Of a stretch of 64,000 nucleotides of DNA, positions 50,663 through 60,235 are shown one piece after another (the stretch's first letter is position 1; each line of letters starts with the position of its first letter). The notes beneath the pieces are model-generated. The model was not told the DNA's origin. It ran no database searches and saw only the letters and a list, made by a program, of their open reading frames with translations. Source of the stretch: Candidatus Cacconaster stercorequi (GTDB lineage: Bacteria; Bacillota; Clostridia; Oscillospirales; Oscillospiraceae). The stretch spans positions 62,001 to 126,000 of the forward strand of contig JAGHUH010000013.1 of assembly GCA_018064925.1 (NCBI GenBank), read 5' to 3'. The translations under genes were made by a program, and so were the position numbers.

Positions 50663-53116
50663 TTAATGATGCTTATCGAGGCTGTTGGGATCCTGCAGAT
50701 CGTTGAGGGTCAGGCAGACCATGGTGATGTCGTCAAACTGGGGCGCCTCGCCCACGAACTGATCCACATCGGCCTTCACCGCGCGGCAGATCTGCTCCAC
50801 ATCGGAGATTTCCATGGAGTTGAGCCGCTTCAGCAGGCGCGCCTCACCGTAAAGCTCTTCGTTGGCATTGGTGGCCTCGGTGACACCGTCGGTGTAAAGA
50901 TAGATCGTGTCGCCCGGCTCCAGCTGCAGCTCGTTTTTGCGGTAGCGGATGCCGTCCATACCGGCCAGCACCAGACTGGCTCGGGAACGAAGATATTCAA
51001 AGCTGCCGTCCTTTTTGCGGATCAGCGGCGGATTATGACCGGCATTGACAAAGGTGATCAGACCGGTACGAAGATCCAGCACGCCCATCCACGCAGTGAC
51101 GAACATACCGGCATCGTTGCCGTCGCAGAGCTGATCGTTGGCACGGATAAAGACATCATCCACATCAACACCGGTCTCAGACAGGTTTTTGATCATGGTC
51201 TTGGCGGTCATCATAAACATGGCCGCAGGGATGCCCTTGCCGGACACATCGGCGATCATAAAGGCCAGCTTGCTGGGCCCCAGCATATAGAAGTCGTAGA
51301 AGTCGCCGCCCACCTCCTTGGCGGTGGTCATGCCGGCCCAGATGTCAAATTCCTTGTGTCTGGCCTCCGGCGGGAAGTTGTTGGGCAGGGCGGAGAGCTG
51401 AATGGTGCGGGCAAACTCCAGCTCTTTGTCAATCCGCGCGGCGGCCTCGTCGATATAGTGCTTCAGGGCGGAAACCGTGGTATTGATGTCATCGGACAGT
51501 GAGGCGAATTCCTCGCTGGAGCGGACATCCACCGTGACATTCAGATTGCCGCTGGTAATCTCGCTCAGGGAAGCATTGACCCGACGGATGTTATCCACCA
51601 CCAGACGCTTGATGAGGAAGTAGATCAGGATGAACAGCGCGGTAAAGACCATCACCTCCATGAAGATGGTGATATACACGGACATATTCCGACTGAGCTG
51701 CGCCTCTGCCACAGGCAGGGCGGAAATGATGTAGTAGCCTTCGGTGGTATCGTACATACAATAGACCGACTCATCGTAGATGGTGGCCTCAAAAACACTT
51801 TTCCGCGGGGCGTTGGTATCCTCGGTATGGATACCGGTGGTGGTCAGGCCCCAGCCGGTGCGATCATAGCGGTCACTGACGATGTTGAAGTTCTCGTCGC
51901 AGACGATCAGATAGCCGTTTTCGCCCACATGGCGGTTGCGGACGGAGGCGACCACCTGCTGGGCGATGTCCTTCTGGAAGTCCTCGGCATCGTAAGCCAC
52001 CTGAACAAACCCGCCCTTTTCCAGCGCGACACCGGCATACTTGCGCATGACCCGGTTATCCCGGGCAATGGGCTGATAGCTCTGGGCGAACTCTTTATTC
52101 ACGCCGTTGAGCAGAATGAGAAACGCGGAGGACTGATTGCCGGAATGCATATCAAAGCCGATATTCTGCGGATCGGTGGCGGCAACAACGATGCCGTTTT
52201 CGTCGATCAGATTGATTTCTACGATGTTGTGCGTCTGCGCAATAGCGCGAAGCTCCCGGGAGCTCACTTCACCACGGGAGTTGACTTCAGCCGCGGCAAT
52301 GCGCGCTTTGTCCAGAAGGTGCGCGTCGGAGGCCTCGGAGATGTCGGAGGTGACATCGGAGATATTCACACGCAGCAGGTTTTCCGTCTGGTTATTGGAT
52401 ACCGAGTCCTGAACGAAATAGGTGAATGCACTGGTCAGACCGAAAGCAATCAGCACGCAGATCAGCAGACTGTGCTGGAAGGTCTGGGTGATATTGATTT
52501 TTGCCCGATCAAAGATCAGACGCTCTTTGCCCAGCAGGGAAATTGCCAGCGTTGCCAGCATGGTGGCCAGACTGCAGGCGGTGATCATGGGAATGGCGCA
52601 CTGCTGCACGATGACGAAGCAGTTGCGGGCATCGTCCATATTGGTCAGAAAAACCATCAGCATATGAAAGACCTCCGCCACGGCACCGGTGGCCAGACCG
52701 TAGAGCCAGGAGGGCTTTTTGTCGTCAAACATATATTTGCGGAGCCATGCGGCAAACAGACCCGCCGCAATGGTGGACAGAGAGCAGGCGATCTTGGTAT
52801 ACTCGCCGGCACCCCATGCCGCAGCAAGGTAGCGCTCCACACCGCCGATCAGACCGGAGATCACACCGGCAGGCGCACCGAAGATCAGGCCGGCGCACAC
52901 CGGAGCAGCATCACGGACATTCATGGTGGCGCCATGAACGGACACGCCAAACTCCGTGCCGATAATGGCAAGCGCACCGAATACGCAGCCGAAAACGATC
53001 TGCTTGACCCATTTGTTCAGGCGGCCGAAAGCGGTTTTCTTATCCACCAGATAGAGAATAATGGAAAATATGACCGGGAGCAGAGCCGCGGATCCGAGTT
53101 TTACATAGGAACTCAT
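50663..53116 (-). CDS. SpoIIE-type PP2C phosphatase with LytS-like membrane domain
   Basis: Large signalling protein (817 residues). N-terminal six to seven membrane helices (about 5-220) form a 5TM-5TMR_LYT-like domain (GATMNVRDAAPVCAGLIFGAPAG, ISGLIGGVERY). Another helix (about 230-255) leads to an extracytoplasmic Cache-like sensor (260-500). Then come a helix near 505-530, a HAMP region (about 530-585) and a SpoIIE/RsbU-type PP2C domain (600-805) with EVGGDFYDFY, ADVSGKGIPAAMFM and QFDDITMV. It probably dephosphorylates an anti-sigma antagonist or similar; none is adjacent. ATG 53116 is used because the promoter at 53164 starts RNA near 53157. Confidence 0.88.
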   Translation of the reverse strand: MSSYVKLGSAALLPVIFSIILYLVDKKTAFGRLNKWVKQIVFGCVFGALAIIGTEFGVSVHGATMNVRDAAPVCAGLIFGAPAGVISGLIGGVERYLAAAWGAGEYTKIACSLSTIAAGLFAAWLRKYMFDDKKPSWLYGLATGAVAEVFHMLMVFLTNMDDARNCFVIVQQCAIPMITACSLATMLATLAISLLGKERLIFDRAKINITQTFQHSLLICVLIAFGLTSAFTYFVQDSVSNNQTENLLRVNISDVTSDISEASDAHLLDKARIAAAEVNSRGEVSSRELRAIAQTHNIVEINLIDENGIVVAATDPQNIGFDMHSGNQSSAFLILLNGVNKEFAQSYQPIARDNRVMRKYAGVALEKGGFVQVAYDAEDFQKDIAQQVVASVRNRHVGENGYLIVCDENFNIVSDRYDRTGWGLTTTGIHTEDTNAPRKSVFEATIYDESVYCMYDTTEGYYIISALPVAEAQLSRNMSVYITIFMEVMVFTALFILIYFLIKRLVVDNIRRVNASLSEITSGNLNVTVDVRSSEEFASLSDDINTTVSALKHYIDEAAARIDKELEFARTIQLSALPNNFPPEARHKEFDIWAGMTTAKEVGGDFYDFYMLGPSKLAFMIADVSGKGIPAAMFMMTAKTMIKNLSETGVDVDDVFIRANDQLCDGNDAGMFVTAWMGVLDLRTGLITFVNAGHNPPLIRKKDGSFEYLRSRASLVLAGMDGIRYRKNELQLEPGDTIYLYTDGVTEATNANEELYGEARLLKRLNSMEISDVEQICRAVKADVDQFVGEAPQFDDITMVCLTLNDLQDPNSLDKHH

Positions 53117-53163
53117 ATCATTCACCCCGTAAATCAGCGTAGTTTTATTATTTTTCATCCTAC

Positions 53164-53191
53164 AGTATAGCACAAATTTCGCCTGTGTCCA
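53164..53191 (-). promoter_or_regulatory. Promoter of the PP2C phosphatase gene
   Basis: On the minus strand TGGACA, 16-base spacer, TATACT. It rules out the upstream in-frame ATG at 53158 as start. Confidence 0.6.
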
Positions 53192-53243
53192 TAAGAGACT
53201 TTGCAGATCGCACACGGAATCACGGGAAAAAATATTCTGCGGC

Positions 53244-53271
53244 TTGTATCAGACGAAAAGTGTGGTATAAT
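53244..53271 (+). promoter_or_regulatory. Promoter of adenine deaminase
   Basis: TTGTAT, 16-base spacer, TATAAT with extended TGG, about 60 bases before the ATG. Confidence 0.65.
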
Positions 53272-53333
53272 GTAATGCAATATGTACCATAAGGAAATAT
53301 ACTGTCTGCATAAAATGGATTGGGAGGAAAAGC

Positions 53334-55025
53334 ATGAAGCGGTTATTGAAAAACGGAACGATCGTCAATGTGTTTACCGATGCACTTGAGAGGGGAAATG
53401 TTCTGCTGGAGGACGGACGGATCATCGGCGTGGGCGACTATACCGACGCGGACGCCGATGCGGTGGAGGATGTCAGCGGCAAGTATCTCTGTCCCGGCTT
53501 TATCGACGGACATATCCACATTGAAAGCTCCATGCTCCAGCCGGCGGAATTTGCCCGGGCGTGCCTGCCCCACGGCACCACCGCCATCGTCGCCGATCCC
53601 CACGAGATCGCCAATGTGTCCGGCCTGATGGGGATTATTTATATGCTGGAGGCCAGTGCCAACATTCCCATGACGGTGTATATCATGGTGCCCTCCTGCG
53701 TGCCCGCAACGCCCTTTGACGAGGCCGGTGCCACGCTGGCTGCCGAGGATATCAAAACGCTGTTCGGTCATCCCCGGGTACTGGGTCTGGGTGAGATGAT
53801 GAATTACCCCGGCGTACTATATGACGACGCCGAAACCGTGAAGAAGCTGGAGGAAACCAAAAAAGCCGGACTGATCATCAACGGCCACGCACCGCTGTTG
53901 AGCGGACGGGATCTGGACAAATACATTGCCGCGGGCATTTTTGATGACCACGAGTGCTCCACCGTGGACGAGGCCATGGAGCGTCTGCGCAAGGGACAGT
54001 GGGTGATGGTGCGGCAAGGCACCGCCGCCAGAAATCTCAAGGCGCTGCTGCCGCTGTTTGACGAGCCGTACTGCCGTCGCTGCCTGCTGGTAACGGATGA
54101 CAAGCACCCGGCGGATCTGCTTCGCCACGGCCACATTGACAGCATCATCCGCGAGGCGGTAAAGGCGGGCAAGTCCGCCGTGACGGGTATTCGCATGGCA
54201 ACGCTGCAGGCGGCACAGCGCTTCGGCCTGGAGGGTGTGGGAGCCGTGGCACCGGGCTACATTGCCGATCTGCTGGTGCTGGACGATCTGGACAGCGTAA
54301 CGGTGCGGGATGTATACCGCCGGGGGGAAAAGGTGGTATCCGACGGGAAAACCGTGGACTTTGAAACGCCCTATATCCGCGCGGATGTATGGAAGAGCGT
54401 GCGCAACTCGTTCTATCTGGCGCCGCTGCGCCAGAGTGATTTCCACATCGAGCCCAAGGGAAACCGCTGCCGCGTCATCGGTCTGGTGCCCGATCAGCTG
54501 ATCACCGAGGAGATGGTGACGGAGCTGGATTTCGACAAGAATAACGGCGTGGACACGCAGCGTGATATTTTGAAACTGGCAGTGATCGAGCGGCACATGG
54601 ACTCCGGCCACATCGGCAAGGGTTACATCTCCGGCATGGGGCTGAAATCCGGCGCCATCGCGTCCTCCGTGGCGCATGATTCCCACAACCTGATCGTGGT
54701 GGGTACCAACGATGCCGATATGACCGTGGCCGCCAACCGCATCCGTGAGTTGGGCGGCGGTCTGGTGGTGGTGAACGGCGGCGAGGTACTGGCGGAAATG
54801 CCGCTGCCCATCGGCGGCTTGATGGGCAAGCAGAGCGCCGAGGTGATGGCACAGCAGAACGAGGCCGTGCGCAGCAAGGTGCGTGAGCTGGGCGTCAGTC
54901 AGGACAAGGAGCCGTTTATGAGCATGGCCTTTGTCAGCTTACCCGTGATCCCCAGCCTGAAAATGACCACGCTGGGGCTGGTGGATGTGAACAAGTTCCA
55001 GCTGGTACCGCTGTTTGTGGATTGA
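53334..55025 (+). CDS. ade: Adenine deaminase
   Basis: Amidohydrolase-superfamily enzyme of purine salvage (adenine to hypoxanthine and ammonia), 563 residues. GFIDGHIHIESSML near 57 and HGTTAIVADPHEIANVSG near 80-97 are the metal-site region; the C-terminal half contains the DSHNLIVVGTND segment near 445 and the long MSMAFVSLPVIPSLKMT end typical of Ade (YerA/Ade type). Length is standard. GGGAGGAAAAGC precedes the ATG; own promoter and terminator. Confidence 0.95.
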   Translation: MKRLLKNGTIVNVFTDALERGNVLLEDGRIIGVGDYTDADADAVEDVSGKYLCPGFIDGHIHIESSMLQPAEFARACLPHGTTAIVADPHEIANVSGLMGIIYMLEASANIPMTVYIMVPSCVPATPFDEAGATLAAEDIKTLFGHPRVLGLGEMMNYPGVLYDDAETVKKLEETKKAGLIINGHAPLLSGRDLDKYIAAGIFDDHECSTVDEAMERLRKGQWVMVRQGTAARNLKALLPLFDEPYCRRCLLVTDDKHPADLLRHGHIDSIIREAVKAGKSAVTGIRMATLQAAQRFGLEGVGAVAPGYIADLLVLDDLDSVTVRDVYRRGEKVVSDGKTVDFETPYIRADVWKSVRNSFYLAPLRQSDFHIEPKGNRCRVIGLVPDQLITEEMVTELDFDKNNGVDTQRDILKLAVIERHMDSGHIGKGYISGMGLKSGAIASSVAHDSHNLIVVGTNDADMTVAANRIRELGGGLVVVNGGEVLAEMPLPIGGLMGKQSAEVMAQQNEAVRSKVRELGVSQDKEPFMSMAFVSLPVIPSLKMTTLGLVDVNKFQLVPLFVD

Positions 55026-55042
55026 TACGATGAAAAAACCGC

Positions 55043-55076
55043 TCCCCGGAAATCCTGTCGATTTCCGGGGACTTTT
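55043..55076 (+). terminator. Terminator of ade
   Basis: TCCCCGGAAAT and ATTTCCGGGGA with a 7-nt loop, then CTTTTTAT, 18 bases past the stop. Confidence 0.9.
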
Positions 55077-55103
55077 TATCTATGCAATCATGGAACAAAA
55101 TGG

Positions 55104-55109
55104 TATAAT
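55104..55109 (+). promoter_or_regulatory. Extended -10 promoter of the ABC-GNAT gene
   Basis: TGGTATAAT with a perfect -10; no clear -35. The start ATG is 30 bases downstream. Confidence 0.5.
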
Positions 55110-55139
55110 CGGAAGAAAGAAATGAAAAGGGGTGGTATT

Positions 55140-57488
55140 ATGCCGGGAGGACGCGGTTCACTCGGTCCCAGAGGCTTTTTGACCGATGAGGAAAAACAGA
55201 ATATGCCAAAGGTGACAAAGGCACTGCTGGTGCGCATTCTGTCCTATCTGAAACCCTATTGGGTGCAGTTCCTGTTTGTGTTCGTGGCGATTTTGCTGTC
55301 GGCCACGGTGGGACTGTTTCCCTCCATCATCACCGGTAAGATCGTGGATCAGGCGCTGGTGGGCGAGGATCTGCAATTGCTGATCCGCCTGTTGCTGATG
55401 GCCTTCTGTGCGCTGGCGGCCAGCCAGATCATCGGCGTGCTGGAGAGCTATATTAACGCGTGGATCTCACAGCGCATTATCTTTGATATGAAAAACCAGA
55501 TGTATAAGCATCTGCAGTATATGCCCCACTCCTTCTTTACCACCGAGAAGCAGGGCGATATCATCACCCGCATGAACACCGATATCAGCGGGGTCAGCAC
55601 CGTCATCAGCGGCACACTGTCCAGCATCGTCAGCAACATTGCCACGGTGGTCACTACGCTGGTGGCGCTGTTCAGCATGAGCTGGCAGCTGGCACTGGTG
55701 GGCATCGTCATCATCCCGCTGCTGATCATCCCCACCAAGAGCGCCGGCAAGACGCGATGGAAGCTGCTGAGTGAGAGTCAGGCCAAAAACGACGAGATGA
55801 ATCAGGTCATCAACGAGACGCTGTCCGTCAGCGGCTCCATGCTGGTGAAGATCTTTACCCGTGAGGAGAAGGAATACGAAAACTTCGTCAAGGTCAACGA
55901 GGAGGCCACCCAGATCGCGCTGAAGGAGCGCCGCAGCGGCAAATGGTTCAGTGTGGTGATGGGGATGTTCACCCAGATCGGCCCGCTGCTGATCTATTTT
56001 GCCGGCGGCCTTTTGATCATCAACAAGCTGGATACCGCCCTGACGGTGGGTACCATCACCGCCACGGTGGCACTGATCAACCGCCTGTACCGCCCGGTGG
56101 AGTCGCTGCTTAATCTGGAGGTGGACTTCACCCGTTCGCTGGCGCTGTTTACCCGCATTTTTGATTACTTCGACCGGGAAAACACCATCGTTTCGCCGGA
56201 GAACGGCAAAAAGCCCGATGTGGATCAGCAGCCCATCGTCTACGACCATGTGGTCTTCAGCTACGATAAGACGCAGCCTCTGCTGACGGATATCAGCTTC
56301 GCGGTACCCGGCGGCAAGATGTATGCCATTGTGGGCCCCTCCGGCTCCGGCAAATCCACGGTTGTTAATCTGATCCCCCGGCTTTACGATGTGCTGGGCG
56401 GCAAGGTGACGATTGCCGGCGTGGATGTCCGGGACTTTGATCTGCCCTATCTGCGCCAGTGCATCGGCGTGGTGACGCAGGAGACCTATCTCTTTAACGG
56501 CACCATTCTGGATAACCTCCGCTACGCCAAGGAGGATGCCACCATGGCCGAGATCGAGAATGCCTGCCGCATCGCCAACATCCATGATTTTATCGTCTCT
56601 CAGCCGGATGGCTACGATACCGAGGTGGGCAACCGCGGCTTAAAGCTCTCCGGCGGTGAAAAGCAGCGTATCTCCATCGCCCGTGTGATTTTGAAAAACC
56701 CCAAGATCCTCATTCTGGACGAGGCCACCTCGGCACTGGACTCCATCTCTGAAAACGCCATTCAGGATGCGCTGGAGGCCATGATGGCCGGGCGCACCAG
56801 CATCGTTATCGCCCATCGCCTGAGTACCATCCTGAAAGCCGACAGCATTCTGGTGGTAAAGGGCGGCGTCATCGCCGAGCAGGGCACCCACGAGGAGCTG
56901 TTGGCAAAAAACGGCACTTATCGCGAGCTGTATGAGACCCAGTTCCGTCAAGCCATTGACTATGAGGCGGAGCACGGCAAGTCCGCGCTGAATATTCAGG
57001 CGCTGGCCACGGAATATGATGTACGCGCCATCCGGGAGGAGGATATCAGCGATGTATACAAGCTGTGCAAGTCCAACGCCCGATACTACGAATATCTGGG
57101 CGCTGTGCCCACGGTGGAGAGTCTCACCGAGGTCATCAGCAAGCTGCCGGACAATGTGGACACGGACAACAAGTTTTTTGTGGGCTTTTACGACCATGAC
57201 AAGCTGATCGCCGTGATGGATCTCATCACCGGCTATCCGGAGAGCGATGACGCCTTCATCGGCTGGTTTATGGTGGAGGGTACGCTGCAGGGTCAGGGCA
57301 TCGGTTCCCAGATCGTTGCCGATGTCCGCGCCGCCATGCGTGGGCAGGGCTACGATTATCTGTCTCTGGGCTGCGTGAAGGATCACGCCGAGTCACTGGC
57401 GTTCTGGAAGGCGCAGGGCTTCGCACCCACCGGCGAGGAGACCGACAACGGCGAATATACCGTGATTACGCTGGCACGGAGCATCTGA
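55140..57488 (+). CDS. ABC exporter fused to a GNAT acetyltransferase
   Basis: One continuous frame of 782 residues. Residues about 25-330 form a type 1 ABC exporter membrane domain with six helices (LKPYWVQFLFVFVAILLSATVG at the start). Residues about 365-605 are the ATPase: Walker A GPSGSGKST near 398, LSGGEKQR near 503, ILILDEATSALD near 524 and switch His in IAHRLST. Residues about 622-782 form a GNAT domain: DVRAIREEDISDVYKLCKSN start, FIGWFMVEGTLQGQGIGSQIV acetyl-CoA loop, SLAFWKAQGF end. Heterodimeric partner genes are absent, so a homodimer is likely. ATG 55140 follows AAGGGG by about 8 bases. The export substrate and acetylation target are unknown. Confidence 0.92.
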   Translation: MPGGRGSLGPRGFLTDEEKQNMPKVTKALLVRILSYLKPYWVQFLFVFVAILLSATVGLFPSIITGKIVDQALVGEDLQLLIRLLLMAFCALAASQIIGVLESYINAWISQRIIFDMKNQMYKHLQYMPHSFFTTEKQGDIITRMNTDISGVSTVISGTLSSIVSNIATVVTTLVALFSMSWQLALVGIVIIPLLIIPTKSAGKTRWKLLSESQAKNDEMNQVINETLSVSGSMLVKIFTREEKEYENFVKVNEEATQIALKERRSGKWFSVVMGMFTQIGPLLIYFAGGLLIINKLDTALTVGTITATVALINRLYRPVESLLNLEVDFTRSLALFTRIFDYFDRENTIVSPENGKKPDVDQQPIVYDHVVFSYDKTQPLLTDISFAVPGGKMYAIVGPSGSGKSTVVNLIPRLYDVLGGKVTIAGVDVRDFDLPYLRQCIGVVTQETYLFNGTILDNLRYAKEDATMAEIENACRIANIHDFIVSQPDGYDTEVGNRGLKLSGGEKQRISIARVILKNPKILILDEATSALDSISENAIQDALEAMMAGRTSIVIAHRLSTILKADSILVVKGGVIAEQGTHEELLAKNGTYRELYETQFRQAIDYEAEHGKSALNIQALATEYDVRAIREEDISDVYKLCKSNARYYEYLGAVPTVESLTEVISKLPDNVDTDNKFFVGFYDHDKLIAVMDLITGYPESDDAFIGWFMVEGTLQGQGIGSQIVADVRAAMRGQGYDYLSLGCVKDHAESLAFWKAQGFAPTGEETDNGEYTVITLARSI

Positions 57489-57500
57489 AGCACGAACACA

Positions 57501-57536
57501 AAAAATTCCTCAACCGACAACGGTTGAGGAATTTTT
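57501..57536. terminator. Bidirectional terminator
   Basis: AAAAATTCCTCAACC and GGTTGAGGAATTTTT around a 6-nt loop, between convergent genes. Confidence 0.9.
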
Positions 57537-57548
57537 ATAGGCAAAGAG

Positions 57549-57986
57549 TTATTTTGTTTCTTTTTCGGCTTTTTTGCGGGCCAGATCGTTGGTGTCCTTG
57601 CTGTCACGGTAGACCACAAAGTTGTCCCAAAGGTATTCAAGGGACAGGTTCAGCGCCATGTTGATGGCCAGCACGATGTACTCGTTCCAGCCGTGGACAT
57701 CGGCCAGCGTGTGCTCCATCCAGATGGTAAACGGAGCGAAGGGAATATAGAAGAGGAACACCAGGAACATGGCGCGGGGAATGTTGCTGGCCGACTGGAA
57801 GGTGAAGCGGCGGTTGAAGGTGAAATTCCACAGCACGCTCAGCACCAATGCGATGGTGTAGCAGACATAGTGACCGGGGATCTTGATGATCTCCTCGCAC
57901 AAAATCATGGCCAGCGTTTCGATAATGCCGGCGGATGCGGAGAAAAGAATGAACTTCAGCGTGCGGATCAGCTCTTTGTTTTTCAT
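57549..57986 (-). CDS. GtrA family membrane protein
   Basis: Four-helix membrane protein (145 residues) of the GtrA family, linked to moving or anchoring polyprenyl-phosphate sugars for surface glycans. LKFILFSASAGIIETLAMIL at the start and LNLSLEYLWDNFVVYR near the end match the family; LWNFTFNRRFTFQ in the middle is the GtrA hallmark. The ATG overlaps the kinase stop as ATGA. Its last place in a sugar-kinase operon is unusual; no glycosyltransferase is adjacent. Confidence 0.9.
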   Translation of the reverse strand: MKNKELIRTLKFILFSASAGIIETLAMILCEEIIKIPGHYVCYTIALVLSVLWNFTFNRRFTFQSASNIPRAMFLVFLFYIPFAPFTIWMEHTLADVHGWNEYIVLAINMALNLSLEYLWDNFVVYRDSKDTNDLARKKAEKETK

Positions 57987-59584
57987 GCTTCGTCCTCCTC
58001 AATGGCCTTATATAGCTTTCGATTGGCCTTGTACAGCTTTTTGAAGGTCTGGTAATACGGTTCATACTGCCGGTGCTTTTCGCTGTCCGGCTCATAGGTG
58101 CGCACGGCGGGAATGAAATCCTGCACGCAGTTCAGATCGGGAATGATGCCCAATCCCACAGCGGTGACTGCAGCGGCACCAACGCTGCCCACATTCTGGG
58201 GCGAGGCCACCGTTTCAATGCGGCGGCCCAGAATATCCGCCAGCATCTGGCAGGATACCGGCGACAGCGCGCCGCCGCCCACAAACCGGATAGGATCGGA
58301 GGTCTTGATCTTTCGATCCTGACACGCCAGCATCCACCGCAGGTGATAGAATACCCCCTCCAGCACGGCGTGGATCAGCTCCGTTTTGCCGGTTTCCAGC
58401 TTGACGCCGAAGAACATACCCGTGGCATGGGGATCCTCAAAGGGGCAGCGGTTGCCGTGGAGCCACGGCGTAAAGATCACACCGCCGCTGCCGGGAGGCA
58501 CATCCTTTACGGCGTCGGTGAGATAGGCGTACAGACTGGTATAGGTGGACTCATAGCCCTGGGTGACATCCGTCTTGTCCAGATAGACGCCCACCTCGTC
58601 CAGCGCCAGATGATCCTTCACCCACTCCAGACACTTGCCGGCGGTCTCCATCTCGGCAAAGTAGTTGTATTTTCCCGGTTGGGCGCCGGTGATGGCGGCA
58701 ATCATGGCGGTGACATCCACCATCTGCCGATCGGTCACCGTAATGACCCAGCCGCTGGTGCCGGAATAGATATGGGTATCGCCCACATTAACACATCCGG
58801 CTCCCACGCCGATGAGACTGCTGTCACCGCCGCCGCCGAATACCGGTGTGCCCGGCACAAGACCCAGCTCGGCGGCGGCACGCTCCGTCAGCGCACCGGC
58901 TTTGTCGGTGGAGCGGATGATGGGCGGAAGATGGTCGGTGTTCACGCCGAACATCCGGCACATTTTGCGGCTCCAGCCCTGCTTGCCGGGACGGGTATCG
59001 TAGATCAGCGTGGCAAAGGCGCTGTCCTCGGTCATGGTGAATTCCCCCGTGCAGCGGCAGATGAGGTAGTCCTTCACATCCAGCCACTTATAAGCGCGCT
59101 TAAAGTTTTCCGGCTCGTGGGCCTCCACCCATTTGTATTTCCAGACCGGATCCTTTACGCTGGAGCTGACCGCCCCGGTGATGATCAGACTGGGAATGAG
59201 CTTGAAAATGTTGGCGCCCGCCACCTGCAATCCGTTGGCGATGCCCTTTTTGATCTCGTCCTTGGCACGCTGATCCATGTAGCTCATGGGACGGTGGACG
59301 GGCACGCCGTCCTTGTCCACCAGCACAAGACCCTGCATCTGGGAGCAGAAGGAAATGCCGGAAACCTGACAGGGCGTGATGTCTGTTTGTGAGAACAGCT
59401 CACGAGTGGAGGCGCACATTCCCTGCCACCAATCGTCGCCGCTCTGCTCCGCGCCGCCGTCCGGGAGGATGTAGAGTGGATAGCTGCGGCTGGCATCTGC
59501 TAACAGATGGATGGTATCATCAACGCCGAACAGACAGGTTTTTACACCGGTGGTGCCGATGTCGTATGCAAGAAGATAGGTCAT
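57983..59584 (-). CDS. FGGY-family carbohydrate kinase (xylulokinase-like)
   Basis: ATP-dependent sugar or polyol kinase of 533 residues. The N-terminal phosphate loop YDIGTTGVKTCLF, the catalytic Asp in FGGGGDSSLIGVGAG near 248, and the C-terminal FVGGGALSPVSCQMLADILGR near 430 are the FGGY signatures. It is xylulokinase-like by sequence feel, but the context (class II aldolase and aminotransferase) could mean another ketose or polyol. Third after the aldolase and TetR genes in the same unit, 2 bases after TetR. Confidence 0.9.
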   Translation of the reverse strand: MTYLLAYDIGTTGVKTCLFGVDDTIHLLADASRSYPLYILPDGGAEQSGDDWWQGMCASTRELFSQTDITPCQVSGISFCSQMQGLVLVDKDGVPVHRPMSYMDQRAKDEIKKGIANGLQVAGANIFKLIPSLIITGAVSSSVKDPVWKYKWVEAHEPENFKRAYKWLDVKDYLICRCTGEFTMTEDSAFATLIYDTRPGKQGWSRKMCRMFGVNTDHLPPIIRSTDKAGALTERAAAELGLVPGTPVFGGGGDSSLIGVGAGCVNVGDTHIYSGTSGWVITVTDRQMVDVTAMIAAITGAQPGKYNYFAEMETAGKCLEWVKDHLALDEVGVYLDKTDVTQGYESTYTSLYAYLTDAVKDVPPGSGGVIFTPWLHGNRCPFEDPHATGMFFGVKLETGKTELIHAVLEGVFYHLRWMLACQDRKIKTSDPIRFVGGGALSPVSCQMLADILGRRIETVASPQNVGSVGAAAVTAVGLGIIPDLNCVQDFIPAVRTYEPDSEKHRQYEPYYQTFKKLYKANRKLYKAIEEDEA

Positions 59585-59586
59585 AA

Positions 59587-60234
59587 TCAGCCCTCTTTTC
59601 TGTGCGGAACATCTGCCTGCGAAAAGGTGAAGGCAGACTCCATGAATTTCAGAAGCTGCTGGGTCAGTAAATCGTCATTTTCCAAAGCGTCCGCTCCGGC
59701 ATACAGACGGAGCCGTTCCTGATAGTAGGGGCAGGAACGGGAAAACTGCATCATCATCAAAAGGTTATCAAAAAAGAATGCCAGAAGCCCCGGCTCCATG
59801 TCCTGCCGCATGGCGCCCTGCGATTGCATTCGGGTGATGTAATCAATATAGAGTCGGGAGGTAAAGCATTCAATCTCCCGCACCAGTGCCGGATCGTCGC
59901 TTTGGGTGACGCGGTGATACAGACGGATGGTGTCCCCATGCTCCCGGGAATAGTGCAAAAGCGCACGGATCATGGTGCGGGCATAGTTCAGGGGCTTGTC
60001 CGCTGCCGACATCATGCTGCGGAGGAAGTCCTCCAGCTCCTGCAGACTCTGGTGCAGGCAGGCGGCAAAAAAGGCATTTTTGTCGGCATGGTATTTATAA
60101 AGAACGCCCACGCTGATCCCTGCCCGGCTGGCAATGGATTGCATGGTGGTGCCCTCTATGCCGTGAGCGGCAAATTCGCTGATGCCGCAGTGCAGGATCT
60201 CGCCCTGCTTTTCCTCGCTCAGCTTTTTCTGCAT
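59587..60234 (-). CDS. TetR-family transcriptional regulator
   Basis: Repressor-type protein (215 residues). N-terminal helix-turn-helix (about 10-55): GISEFAAHGIEGTTMQSIASRAGISVGVLYKYHADKN is the TetR signature. The C-terminal helical part is a ligand-binding domain without a recognised subfamily. It lies inside the operon of aminotransferase, aldolase and kinase and probably controls it; palindromes near the operon promoter (62697-62732) are candidate operators. Confidence 0.92.
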   Translation of the reverse strand: MQKKLSEEKQGEILHCGISEFAAHGIEGTTMQSIASRAGISVGVLYKYHADKNAFFAACLHQSLQELEDFLRSMMSAADKPLNYARTMIRALLHYSREHGDTIRLYHRVTQSDDPALVREIECFTSRLYIDYITRMQSQGAMRQDMEPGLLAFFFDNLLMMMQFSRSCPYYQERLRLYAGADALENDDLLTQQLLKFMESAFTFSQADVPHRKEG

Positions 60235-60235
60235 A

